DNA of 64,000 nucleotides from Procambarus clarkii (taxonomy: Eukaryota > Arthropoda > Malacostraca > Decapoda > Cambaridae). A program made the position numbers and the translations under genes. Below the pieces are notes generated by a model. The model saw nothing but the letters and a program-made list of their open reading frames with translations. It did not search any database and was not told where the DNA came from. The DNA is taken from NCBI RefSeq assembly GCF_040958095.1, contig NC_091195.1:29640324-29704323 (forward strand), given 5' to 3'. This document shows, piece after piece, positions 55,036-64,000 of the stretch (its first letter is position 1; the number at the start of each line of letters is the position of its first letter).

Positions 55036-56320
55036 TCGGCCACTACACAGCCGGCCAGGGCGCGGACCAAGCCCGTACGCTTTGCCTCCCCCTCTACAGA
55101 GCCCTCCTCGGCTGGCTCGGACACGGACACCGGGCGCACACCTCAGCTGGACAATTCGGACAAAGCAACAGGTGGCACAGTGACACAACTCCCACCCTTT
55201 CAGCAGACGATTGGACGCGCTGCAGGCCCTCATTGCGCAAGCACGTGGGCCCTCCTCGGGCCCAGGTCACCGCGACGGAGGAGGTGCAGTGACATCGGAC
55301 AACAGTGCAGTGTCGCTGCCGCCCTTGTTCCTGCGAGAAGCAGGCCTCGCCGAGACGCCGACAACAGTTCCCGCGCACCTCCTGTCCTGCAACTTCACCC
55401 TGCAACTGTGAGGACCCTATTCAACTCCCCGCAGCCAGCGGCGAGGCGTACTTACAGGGCTAAGTGGGTGGAGTACGCCGCCTACGTCTCGGCAGGACGG
55501 TGAGGAGAATGCCCCTTCGATGCTGCACCTTCGACTCTGGTGAACTTCCTGCAATCTCTGCCCTCGCGGGGCCTGGCTTACCGCTCTCTGCACGCCTATC
55601 TAGCGGCCATCGCCTTCGTCCGCAAGCTACACGGTAGGAGGGACCCAACTCGGCAGTTCCTGGTCACCCAACTCCTCAAGGGGCACGTAACTCCGCACAG
55701 CGGGCCCCTGCACGGCGTCTCCCTGTGACGAGGAGCCCCCTGCATCGCCTGCTGCGGGCACTGGGAGGCGTATGTAACTCCGCCTATGAGAAGTCTTGCT
55801 ACAGGGCGCTCTTCTCCCTGGTTTTCCACGCCTGCCTACGCCCGGGTGAGGCGGTCTACGTGGAGCATGGACGACACACGCTCAACCTTGAGAAGGTATC
55901 ACTTACAACGGCAGGAATAGATATCGTCTTCAACACCTACAAGCACAGCGCAGCTCGCACGCCCACCCTCTCCCTGAGAGCTAACCCTTCCAGCAAGTAC
56001 CGCCCGGTCCGTGCTCTGTCCAAATACTTTAATTACAGGGGCCTGGCCCCGGGGCCCATATTCAAACACGCCGCAGGTGCTCCTGTCACCAGGCGAGTTT
56101 TCTCCAGGATCCTACGCACTGCCCTCTCGGCGCTAGGCTGCCTCCAGATGACTACGCGCCGCATTCCTTCCGTATCGGCAGGGCCACCCAGCTGTCTCGG
56201 GACGGGCTCGCCACATCAGAAATAATGGCAGTCGGCAGGTGGAAGAGTAGTGCTCTCACATCCTACGTCAGACGGGACGTTGTTGCTCTGCCACTTTGAG
56301 TACCTCACGCGGCCAGCTGG
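55036..56320 (+). pseudogene. Tyrosine recombinase of a Crypton/DIRS-type element
   Basis: After a Pro/Ser/Arg-rich linker, the frame reads ARRTYRAKWVEYAAYVSAGR, then NFLQSLPSRGLAYRSLHAYL, the helical core-binding domain. The catalytic domain follows in a second frame: CYRALFSLVFHACLRPGEAV (first Arg in an LRPGE context) and NTYKHSAARTPTLSL (Lys region). In a third frame comes YAPHSFRIGRATQLS (the HxxR box), then EIMAVGRWKSSALTSYVRR, with the GRW motif and the nucleophile Tyr. All catalytic positions are recognisable. The gene is broken by a TGA at 55501-55503 and frameshifts near 55722 and 56135. These enzymes excise and integrate DNA through a phosphotyrosine bond. The GC-rich segment contrasts with its AT-rich surroundings. 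Confidence 0.8.
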
Positions 56321-56446
56321 CACTCGCCCTTCGGGGGGGGGGTCCGGCCGCTGGCCTGCGGTGGGGGTGCAGCGCCGGTCCCCAAGTGTCCCGCTGTCCG
56401 CAGCTAATACTTTGCCCAGTCTAGGTGCTATTAAGCCCTACTTGTA

Positions 56447-56886
56447 GTCACACCCCCTTCTCCTTATCCATTAGGTCTTTTACGGCCTCTTGGCCGGGTA
56501 CATTACGTGTTATGTGGTCTCTCACTTATTAGTTATTCTTTGTGTCCTGCCTGTTATATCCTAGTGTTATATAATTACTACACATTTGCACTCGGCCTTA
56601 ATTCTAGTACCAGTTAACCTTTAGGTTTCTGCAGAATTAGTTTCCATGTCACTATAGGCTAAGGTCTCATACTTACTACGGGTGTACCTTTTAAGTTAAA
56701 TCTAGTCCTCGGACTTGGAATTGTTACTGTTAATTCTTACTTTATATATTTACTTTATATATTTTAATATAAACTTTATATATTTACTTACTTTATATAT
56801 TTGAAACTTTATATATTTACATGTTCTGCAGAATTTAATCTTCAATAAATTTAAAGCCCCATACTGCCAGTATCTTTCTCCCCCTG
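56447..56886. repeat. AT-rich 3' region with TTTATATATTTAC tandem
   Basis: No gene. At about 56738-56822 ACTTTATATATTT recurs five times with variable gaps. It lies between the recombinase remnant and the right inverted arm. Confidence 0.7.
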
Positions 56887-57293
56887 ATCAGAAAACAAGG
56901 TTTTACACTGAACACAAGCTATGGTAAAGTTCTACTAGGGAAACACTTGAAGCTAGAGTCAGCTTAGGGTAGGGAGACCACGTGGTTCCACAGGGACCCC
57001 CTTTTGAATAACTAGTAAAATAAACTCTAAAAACACCTACTACACACAAAGTATACTACTCTACACATAGAACACGGGTATGCCAGAAAATGAATAATGT
57101 ACACAGTATATACTTAGCTTGAACAAGACACAGAAATAAGGAAACGAGGAGGAATGGTAGGAGGATCCTATCCACCCAACGCCAGCTCAGAAAAAGCAAG
57201 ACTCTCAGTCTCCTTTCCCCCAGCTGGCTCGCTGCCGGCAGACTGCTCAGCTAATCGTACCGCAGCCCTATACGCAGTTTACTCAGGTTTAAT

Positions 57294-57522
57294 TTACAAA
57301 TGATTAGAAAGTATTAGTAAACATAGTTGGTGCCTATGTTATTATTTAATAATCAACCCCAAGCTCAGTCTTTAAATGCTCTTTGAGAAACAAGAATAGT
57401 CTTACGTCTGGCAGGGAAGATACAAATAATTGCAGCTCGTGATGCGCCCAACTATGCTATAAGAAAGTTTAATAGCACAATTTTGACCTCTGGTTTCCAC
57501 TGAGGAACCCAGGGTCGTAACA
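57294..57522 (-). repeat. Right inverted arm
   Basis: Reverse complement of the left arm. It ends GGGTCGTAACA at 57522. The inner homology at 56887-56990 extends the similarity inwards. Confidence 0.9.
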
Positions 57523-57800
57523 GACACTTAATATGCCATAACTCACAGCGAACTTCAACAGTAATCAACCAAAATTAACCAATCTTCGCCTGCCTATCGA
57601 CGACCCTCCTGCCAAACGTTCGCTATACGCATAACCAAACTACAATTCTCCAAGTATCTACCTCTGGAAACATTACCAAGAATCTATCGCCGAAAACATG
57701 CCCAAACATAGCAACAAGCAAGGTAGGCGTGCCTCTCGCTCTTTATCCATAACTCCTAGAGATCTGAATACAGTCATTTATTTACATACAATTTATACAG
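57523..57800. other. No recognisable gene
   Basis: About 280 bp with no frame or repeat that I can identify. Confidence 0.5.
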
Positions 57801-58058
57801 TCTCCGTGGTGTAGTGGTAAGACACTCGCCTGGCGTTCCGCGAGCGCTATGTCATGGGTTCGTATCCTGGCCAGGGAGGATTTACTGGACACAATTCCTT
57901 AACTGTAGCCTCTGTTTAACGCAACAGTAAAATGTGTACCTGGATGAAAAAACGATTCTTCGCGGCGGGGATCGTATTCCAGGGACCTGCCCGAAACGCT
58001 ACGCGTACTAGTGGCTGTACAAGAATGTAACAACTCTTGTTGTTAAAAAAAAAAAAAA
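57801..58058 (+). mobile_element. tRNA-derived SINE, full length
   Basis: The head reads TCTCCGTGGTGTAGTGGTAA with pol III box A TGGTGTAGTGG (57807-57817) and box B GGTTCGTATCC (57857-57867), 50 bp apart. A central body follows, then the core GCCCGAAACGCTACGCG...ACTAGTGGCT (57989-58016), and a poly-A tail at 58045-58058. Another copy lies in reverse at 61328-61633. It is mobilised in trans by a LINE and encodes no protein. Confidence 0.9.
57807..57867 (+). promoter_or_regulatory. Internal pol III promoter (boxes A and B) of the SINE
   Basis: Box A matches TGGCNNAGTGG at all but one fixed position. Box B matches GGTTCGANNCC except for T in place of A. Spacing is typical of a tRNA gene without a long variable arm. 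Confidence 0.7.
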
Positions 58059-58083
58059 TGAAACTCCGGCAACGCTGCAATCC

Positions 58084-58924
58084 TTGCCGATGTTGGTAAA
58101 CACAGCATCCGCTCCCCCTCCTCTCTGCCACTCCCCGCCTTCAACTCAACTCAAATCTCAAGCTTTAGAATTCATTCAATCTATGGCTCCTTGTTCTGAC
58201 TTCAAACCTTTGAGAAGTAACCCATGGCTGCAAAAACTGCACAACCTTGTGCTCCTGCAATCTGAAGCTATTTTGGCCCTCCAAGCCACAGTCACCCAAC
58301 ATCAACAAACCATGCATAGACTTCCTCCTTGAATCGTCGACGAACAACAACCAAGAAATTCTCAACTTAAAACCTGTTGCAGATAACGCAATGGTTCAAA
58401 CACATAAGATTCAGGCCGATGAGACCCACTCAGCTCAAAGTGAATTTCTTCAAAAGCTGGAAAAACAAATCAATCTCCTTCAGATTCACCAGGCGGCTTC
58501 CGAAGATGACCAAGAGCAACAACATCTTCATGACTCCCTGATAATTAGCTCTACTGATCTACCTGATGAACAACAAGGTGAGAATTGTTGTAACATAGCC
58601 CACACCCTAATTAATTCAAAGATCAAAGTCAATGTTGAAATCAAATCAGCTGTCAGGATTGATAAAAACAGTTCCCGTAGCAGTAGGAGAATGCTCATCA
58701 AACTTGCAAATCCCTCTGTTAAGTTTGACCTCATACAATCAGCTGCTAAGCAAAAAACCAACCTCTATATCAATGAGTGCCTTACAAAGCAGCGTGGATC
58801 CCTCTTCTTCAGGCTGCGTAAAATTCGCAAACTAAACCCTGGTCTTATCAAGCAGTGCTACACTAGGAATGGAACGGTCATTGTAAAGAAGGAAAGTGCA
58901 GGAAAAAGATATGAAATAGTGTGA
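58084..58924 (+). pseudogene. LINE ORF1 protein (coiled coil plus FP-like C-terminal domain)
   Basis: The first part (58084-58332) reads SDFKPLRSNPWLQKLHNLVL and continues helical. A frame change near 58320 leads to a 225-codon frame ending at 58924. A coiled-coil stretch (FLQKLEKQINLLQIHQ) is followed by a basic C-terminal domain: AVRIDKNSSRSSRRMLIKLA, LYINECLTKQRGSLFFRLRK and NGTVIVKKESAGKRYEIV. The pattern matches the nucleic-acid-binding C-terminus of LINE ORF1 proteins related to the baculoviral FP fold. ORF1 proteins coat LINE RNA as trimeric chaperones. An ORF2 endonuclease of plausibly the same element follows at 60004. Confidence 0.65.
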
Positions 58925-60003
58925 CCAACAACTACTGGCCTTCTTTAGGGATTGTGGTATATCTGAAAACCTGAACCCGACCAATGCCAATACTGAAAAT
59001 AACTCTTTCAGTGCCTAAGCCTAACCTAACTTAATCTAACCTTGTCCAAGGTGTTGTCTCTGCCTTACCATTTACCTAATATTCTCTCATACTTATAAGT
59101 TCCTAAGGAATCAATCAAGTCTCCATGCACTTATGCAACCATCTACCTCAGTATCATTGTAAAATTTTACTCTTAAACCTAATTTTATCCTATTCTTTTT
59201 AATTTTAAATTTAAATGTACTGATTTATGTCATTTATTGAAATTAATTATTGATCTCATTTTGTTTTCTTAACTAAGTTCATACTAATTATAGGTTAAAA
59301 ACTAAGATAAATAAAATTAATTATCTTTAAGATTATTTTACTTTACAATTATCATTTGTCTATTTTTGTTTTGTTTATATTCGTCTTGACAGTCTCTACT
59401 GATTTTTTGTTTTCTCCACCAAACTTGTGTATCCTTCAAGGCTATCTAGTGTCCTTTATTCTACTTCTAATTGTTCCATTTTTTTGTATACTTGCATTTA
59501 TTGTTGTTTTACTATAATAATTCTCTAATTATAGCAGACTTAGTATTTATGTAAGCATCTACCTCAGTGTCTTAGTAAAATCTTGCTCATAAATATTATA
59601 ATTTTTATATTTAATTGTAATTTGATCTATACATCATTTATTGTAATTAATTATTGAGCCCATTTTGTTTTCTTAAGTTCATACTAATTATAGGTTCACA
59701 ACTAAGCTATATTAAATAATTTATTTTTAAGATTATTTTTACTTTACGATTATTATTTGTCTCATTATTTTCTCTATATATTATTTTTGTCAGTCTACTG
59801 ATTTTTTCTTCTGTCTCTTAACCTAACTTCTGTATCCTTCCTGGCTATCTGCGGTGGTCTTTACTTCAAATTGTTTCGATTTTTTGTGTACTTACATTTA
59901 TTGTTGTGTTTTGCTACAATTATTTTCTATTTACAGCAGATTTAGTATTTAACTTGTTCCTGTAATTGCTTATCTTATTGTATCGTGACATAATTGCATC
60001 TAT
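58925..60003 (+). repeat. AT-rich inter-ORF region with a duplication of about 410 bp
   Basis: The stretch from about 59135 to 59550 (CATCTACCTCAGTATC... to TAGCAGACTTAGTATTT) is repeated, diverged, at about 59551-59955 with the same order of words (CATTTTGTTTTCTTAA, TTCATACTAATTATAGGTT, CTATCTRSTG, TTTATTGTTG, CAGCAGATTTAGTATTT). No coding potential. Confidence 0.8.
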
Positions 60004-61324
60004 ATGCTTACTGATATTGATCCTGATCGAAATCTTCTGTCTCATATCCACACAAATCAACACATTGATCATCATTATTGCAGGTATTACACAGCAAATC
60101 TTGCAAAAAACAAACTCCTAAATAGCACCTGCTTATCAGTTTACAACCAAAATGTTAGGTCACTTGGTAAACATTTTGATGATATAAATGCACTACTCAC
60201 AGCACTAGGTACTAAATTATCATTCATCATTTTAACAGAAACTTGGCTAAGTAAAGACTATACCCAACTCTACAACTTAAGCTGGTTATAAAGCCATTCA
60301 TAACTGCAGGCCTAATAAAAAAGGTGGCACAGCAATATATTACAAAGATACCTTCATCTGCAATAGTGTTATTAGTGATAGAGACGACTATTGTGAATAT
60401 ACCTTTGCCAAGTTCTCCAGTAAATCCCTTAAATCCTCCCTGACTATCGGTGCCATCTATAGATTTCCTAATACCAACATAGCTTCATTCTCAGACAACG
60501 TAAGGAATCTTATCATAAATAACAATCAACAAAAATCACATCATTCTAGGAGGTGATTTGAATATTGGCCTGGGTCTTCAAAATAACCCTCAAGTTGACT
60601 ATTTCCGTAACAGCATGCACTCCTGTATGCTAATCCCCACAATCACCAAGCCCACCCGAGTCACTCAAACATCTGCCACTACCTTGAATCACTTATGGAC
60701 TAATATAACAGCTCCCCTTACATCTGGGGTAATCTATGATAGAACAACTGACCACTATCCTACCTTCCTCATAGCAAACATGGATACAATCCTTCCAGAA
60801 AGCAAGAAACTCTCATTCAGGCTACACAGTGAATCAGCTTTAGGCAGTCTCTCTAATGCACTTCACAATATTAACTGGGAATGTGAATTCAATAATACAC
60901 AGGATATAAACTCATTAACTAACCTCTTTCTCTCCAAAACTCTAAGCTTCTAAAAACACTCACTGTCCCCTCCTTACCAAACAAGTAACTGACAAAAGGA
61001 AAAACAATCCGTGGCTCACAACTGGCATAATCAAATCAACAAAAAACATGAATATGAAAAGAAATTTAGGATTGGCCTAAGTTACAAAGGAAGTAGTTAA
61101 AAGGTACTCATCAGTGCTTATCATAAGAAAAACCAAACTTTCATATTATGAGACTAGATTCAAAGAAGCGAAAGGCAATATGAAAAGCACATGGAATACC
61201 ATCTCTAATATCCTAGGAACAAAACAACACTCCCACAACCAGATAACACTCTCTAAGGATGGCCTTACACCGTCATCTGACTTAGAAATGGCGAATGAAG
61301 GAAAAGGAAGGGTCGGCCTCATCG

Positions 61325-61327
<3 letters not shown>
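60004..61327 (+). pseudogene. LINE ORF2, endonuclease part
   Basis: The start reads STCLSVYNQNVRSLGKHFDD then LSFIILTETWLSKDY, which are the N (NVRSL) and catalytic Glu (LTETWL) blocks of apurinic-type LINE endonucleases. Later, in other frames, come KKGGTAIYYKD, LTIGAIYRFPNTNIASF, GGDLNIGLG (the DxN catalytic block, about 60552), ITKPTRVTQTSATTLNHLWT and YDRTTDHYPTFLIA (the SDH-like block). The usual SDH is TDH here. Several frameshifts occur (near 60290, 60540, 60955). The linker into reverse transcriptase is entered, but the copy is cut at 61328 by a reverse-oriented SINE. Confidence 0.75.
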
Positions 61328-61367
<40 letters not shown>

Positions 61368-61633
61368 AGATATATACAAGAGTTGTTACATTCTTGTACA
61401 GCCACTAGTACGCGTAGCGTTTCGGGCAAGTCCTTAATCCTATGGTCCCTGGAATACGATCCCCTGCCGCGAAGAATCGTTTTTTCATCCAAGTACACAT
61501 TTTACTGTTGCGTTAAACAGAGGCTACAGTTAAGAAATTGCGCCCAGTAAATCCTCCCCGGCCAGGATACGAACCCATGACATAGCGCTCGCGGAACGCC
61601 AGGCGAGTGTCTTACCACTACACCACGGAGACT
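61328..61633 (-). mobile_element. tRNA-derived SINE, reverse copy
   Basis: Poly-T at 61328-61366 is the A-tail on the minus strand. The tail core AGCCACTAGTACGCG...TTTCGGGC is at 61400-61427, box B (as GGATACGAACC) at 61565-61575, and the tRNA-like 5' end at about 61633. Compared with the copy at 57801, it has an extra CATAGGATTAAGGACT-type segment before the core. Confidence 0.9.
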
Positions 61634-61639
61634 GCTTAA

Positions 61640-61905
61640 ATTGCAATTGAGGCAGCGAGCTACACCGCAATTGAGGCAGCGAGCCTGGTGAGAAGAGCAC
61701 TCTGTCTTAGAGTGATCTTCATCCCCCACACATGGGGCATAGGATCACAGTACTTGTGCATTTGAGGGCTCCATGCCCAAACTTCCAACACTTACAGTAT
61801 TGCAAAGTCTAGGAGAGGGAATGTACTCCTGAACATTCTGGAGGACATCTGGCACCAGCAAGAATTATAGAGGGAGGAAGGGTCCTACTATCGAAGGTGA
61901 TTTTC
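61640..61905 (-). pseudogene. LINE ORF1 zinc-knuckle fragment
   Basis: The minus strand reads VVKITFDSRTLPPSIILAGA, then after frame changes KCWKFGHGALKC and CPMCGDEDHSKTEC. The latter is a perfect C-x2-C-x4-H-x4-C zinc knuckle. The end QARCLNCGVARCLNC shows a short duplication of the CLNC unit. Gag-like ORF1 proteins of Jockey-type LINEs carry such knuckles to bind RNA. The fragment ends where the reverse SINE begins. Confidence 0.7.
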
Positions 61906-62190
61906 ACAACTTTATTTATTTATTTATATATATACAAGAAGGTACATTGGGGGTTAACAGAGGACATGGAGTTTAAGTTGCAATTACATTCTTGTAAAGC
62001 CACTAGCACGCATAGCGTTTCGGGCAAGTCCTTAAATTAACAGATAATTTTTATATAATTAACAGGAAAATTGACAAAAAAAATACAGGTACATTACAGC
62101 TTTACTTTACAAGTATAGATGATTTTAAGTAGAATAATTACAGTAAAAATTAGAAAAAAATGTTTACAGGTACATTGCAAGAAATTTTGA
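61906..62190 (-). mobile_element. Retroposon insertion splitting the ORF1 fragment
   Basis: Minus-strand sequence ending in a TAAATAAATAAA tail (61911-61925), carrying the shared core (61998-62025). It interrupts the ORF1-like coding sequence between QPVCVKI and VVKITFDSR. Similar GTSAAAATY-type words on both sides may be a target duplication, but this is not certain. Confidence 0.6.
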
Positions 62191-62580
62191 CACAAACGGG
62201 CTGATGGCAACACCCACGAGGGGGTCGCGTGAATGTGTCCACCTGGAGGGCAGAATGGCCTTGGGCTTTGAGGATATCCTTTATATCCTCGTGGCAGTCT
62301 TTTAGGTCCCCTAACACCAGTTACAACATGGTACGGGAGGAGAACAGTGCCAACACTGGCATTTAACCGAGCGTTTTTGGAGACCCGAACAGGGGTCTCC
62401 CCAATGCAGGACAATGCGGCTAACTGGGTAGCTGCATCCTGAGGAGCAGCGACAACACGTGTACCAAGACGGGTGGGGTTAAAAATTAACAGAGGCATCT
62501 ACCGTATCAACAAAGTGTTTATGGAGGGAGAAATCATCAGGTGTAGAATCCAGATGGTTGAGATCAAAGATTTTAGCCAC
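62191..62580 (-). pseudogene. LINE ORF1 (gag-like) central part
   Basis: The minus strand reads YVAKIFDLNHLDSTPDDFSL and HKHFVDTVDASVNF. Then come LGTRVVAAPQDAATQLAALS and GETPVRVSKNARLNASVGTV. After a frame change it reads CHEDIKDILKAQGHSALQVD followed by TFTRPPRGC. This is the same protein that continues as VVKITFDSR in the zinc-knuckle fragment downstream. The match to Jockey-type ORF1 is by overall pattern (RNA-binding-like segment, then zinc knuckles). At least one frameshift. Confidence 0.6.
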
Positions 62581-63300
62581 GTAGCAGGGCCAAACAAGGT
62601 GTGGTATGCATTAGTATAAGAAGGAATCGTGCGAGTGCGGCTGTGGCGGGGACGGCGTTGAGAACCCCCAGAAAAGGATTAAAAGGCACAGTAGTCACAA
62701 TGAGAGACGGAGCTGTGCCAGGGAACAAGGTGGTCACCACAGGGGGCTTGGGGCTCGACCCTACCACAGAAAAGGGAGGGGAGTAGTCTGGTCTGGGTCC
62801 AATGTAGTGGGGGCTACAGAGCCCGGTCTTCCATCACAGTCCAAATCAGGGGCCTGGTCGCCCACCCCATGTGCCTGGGTAAGAGAGGTCGTTTCGGTTA
62901 CCATGCAGCAGTCGTCATAAAAGTCTGGGGCCTGGAACCAAGGGATACCACTTACCAGGGCAGCCATGGAGGCCAAGCGCATGCCAGTGCAGGAAGGGGG
63001 TGCATCGTCCCCAGTGGTGGTGCTCCTTTTTAACAGGAGAGTTCTACTGCTTCGTCCATTCTCCCACACTGGTGCAAAGACCTCATTCTCCCTTTCATCC
63101 CAGCCTGCACATCCAGCCATCCACTTAGGGTAGTCCCTCGCAGGCGACCCCTCCAGCGGGCGGTCCAATGACTCACAAGGACACTCCATAGTACTCCTCT
63201 GCACGTACAACTCCCTGAGAGGAGGAGAGGGGGCAAAGGCAAGCCTCATTGGTCCCAGGAAGGTATATGTGAGCCCCTCACAATGACAAGACGACACCAC
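62581..63300 (-). other. Probable 5' part of the antisense LINE, unassigned frame
   Basis: The minus strand is open in one frame from about 63290 to 62761 (Pro/Ser/Thr-rich, without known domains). A shorter frame follows at 62767-62573. Position directly upstream of the ORF1 fragment suggests the N-terminal part or leader of the same LINE. I recognise no motif. Confidence 0.35.
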
Positions 63301-63309
63301 GGAGGGGAC

Positions 63310-63730
63310 AGGGGGGGGGGCGGAGTATTGTCTGAAGGCAGAGTTTGTTATTGTTCTGATAGCCGATTTTTGCTGGGTGATGATGGACTTGAGGTAGTTT
63401 GCAGTGGTTGAAGATAGGAATTGATTAGCGCATAGTATATAGTGAGAGGAGAGCAGCGTTAGGTACATAATATCTGATTTTAGAAAGTATGCCGACCATT
63501 TTAGAGACTTTCTAAGTTGTGTGTTGTATGCGGGTGCTGAAGTTGAGTCTCTTGTCTAAGTATAGGCCAAGACACTTTCCATCATTTTTATTGCTGATGG
63601 TGACATTGTCTATCTGAAGCTGAATTGCATTTGCTTCCAAATAAGATGTAGTAGGTCTTTTCTATATTTAATGCGAGTTTGTTGGTTGACATCCATAAGT
63701 GTACTTCTTTTAAATCATTATTTAAATCAT
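63310..63730 (-). pseudogene. LINE reverse transcriptase thumb/C-terminal fragment
   Basis: The minus strand reads LWMSTNKLALNIEKTYYILF, then after frame changes KCLGLYLDKRLNF, KVSKMVGILSKIRYYV, PNAALLSLYT and TTANYLKSIITQQKSAIRTI. These are the motif D, motif E and thumb segments of a LINE reverse transcriptase (NKLxLNxxKT; LGxxLD; KxxGILxK; QKxAIRxI). The catalytic core upstream is missing. It is a different LINE from that at 51490-52796. Confidence 0.7.
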
Positions 63731-63802
63731 CATTTTTGTAAATTATTATAATAGCCACCCCTATTGTAAATTAAATTATTATAAATTATTTGTTTGTAAA
63801 TT
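63731..63802. other. AT-rich linker
   Basis: Tandem-like TAAATTATTATAA words and nothing else. Confidence 0.5.
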
Positions 63803-63845
63803 CCCCGAAACGCTATGAGTACTAGTGACTTTAGGTATTGTATGT
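63803..63845 (+). mobile_element. LINE 3'-tail fragment
   Basis: CCCCGAAACGCTATGAG...ACTAGTGACTTTA followed by GGTATTGTATGT matches 301-343 of the LINE end at the start of the window. It is cut at 63845 by an LTR-like start. Confidence 0.7.
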
Positions 63846-64000
63846 TGTTACGGCCCTACTGGGACGCAACCGGGTTCTTTTCTGATGGTATTAGTTTTTG
63901 GGTATCCGGTCCCAAGTTAGTAGAAGCTTTCAAAGGGGTGAGCTTCGTAATGCAAGTAAAATCAACGAGGGAAGGTACATTAAACACACAAGTATACCAA
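63846..64000 (+). mobile_element. Start of an LTR retrotransposon LTR (partial)
   Basis: TGTTACGGCCCTACTGGGAC begins at 63846 and runs off the window. The TGTTACG start resembles the arm ends of the composite at 53507 and 57522 and is a common LTR start. It interrupts the LINE tail, as shown by alignment to 301-350. No further parts are visible. Confidence 0.4.

Larger units (their letters stand above)
53507..57522 (+). mobile_element. Composite element: inverted LTR-like arms, gag-like start and tyrosine recombinase
   Basis: Inverted arms at 53507-53733 and 57294-57522 begin with TGTTACGACCCTGGGTT in opposite orientation and are highly similar over about 228 bp. A second inverted homology lies further in (54065-54164 and 56887-56990). 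Between them are a primer-site-like sequence, a gag-like coding start and a tyrosine recombinase. No target duplication is evident at the outer ends, as expected for tyrosine-recombinase elements (Crypton, DIRS). The TGTTACG start and the primer-like site instead suggest a Gypsy-type LTR. I infer a nested or chimeric element; reverse transcriptase is absent. Confidence 0.55.

Noticed and set aside
53507..57522. Ordinary DNA transposon with terminal inverted repeats
   Set aside because: No DDE transposase and no target duplication. The coding content is a tyrosine recombinase and the arm starts look LTR-like.
57801..57875. Genuine tRNA gene
   Set aside because: The acceptor stem does not pair properly. 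The sequence continues into a body with a poly-A tail and recurs in reverse at 61328-61633, so it is a SINE head.

Overview
The window is non-coding, repeat-dominated nuclear DNA from a large animal genome. I infer a decapod crustacean, probably a crayfish. This rests on the element mix (tRNA-derived SINEs, Penelope-like elements, several non-LTR retrotransposon families, a tyrosine-recombinase element, long microsatellites) and on repeat sequences I remember from decapod genomes; no database was consulted. I find no intact host gene, tRNA or rRNA gene, CRISPR array or bacterial feature. Every long reading frame is either a decayed transposon fragment or an artefact of base composition.

Layout. 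1-9.3 kb: LINE 3' end; a palindromic element with a 12-bp target duplication; a tailed repeat; a decayed Penelope-like element with a tandem and inverted end structure; a large inverted array of a 260-bp tRNA-like unit between two (TA)n tracts; an internally deleted LINE with a dead RNase H domain. 9.3-10.7 kb: unrecognised sequence. 10.7-48.1 kb: a 37-kb higher-order satellite. Its base is a 13-bp G/T minisatellite (TTGGYGTGGTGTG), interrupted seven times by a conserved AT-rich spacer of about 1.27 kb. An eighth copy of the spacer, without minisatellite, lies at 49.8-50.9 kb beside an intact LINE tail.

The spacer is the most interesting object. Read on the minus strand it encodes the C-terminal end of an inhibitor-of-apoptosis (IAP)-type RING finger, followed by a stop and an AT-rich stretch resembling a 3'UTR. 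On the plus strand it ends with about 75 bp of a LINE 3' tail, and the minisatellite starts at the same LINE base each time. A host-like exon, a LINE stub and a minisatellite were therefore amplified as one higher-order unit of about 3.7-6.0 kb.

48.1-64 kb: (CCTT)n and a 62-bp minisatellite; two LINE copies of one family tail to tail, one with a readable reverse transcriptase; a 4-kb composite with long inverted LTR-like arms enclosing a gag-like start and a tyrosine recombinase; a LINE with coiled-coil ORF1 and endonuclease ORF2 bracketed by two tRNA SINEs; an antisense zinc-knuckle ORF1 and a reverse transcriptase fragment of other LINEs; and the start of an LTR. A 28-bp core is shared by the 3' ends of SINEs and LINE tails at five places, suggesting shared retrotransposition machinery.
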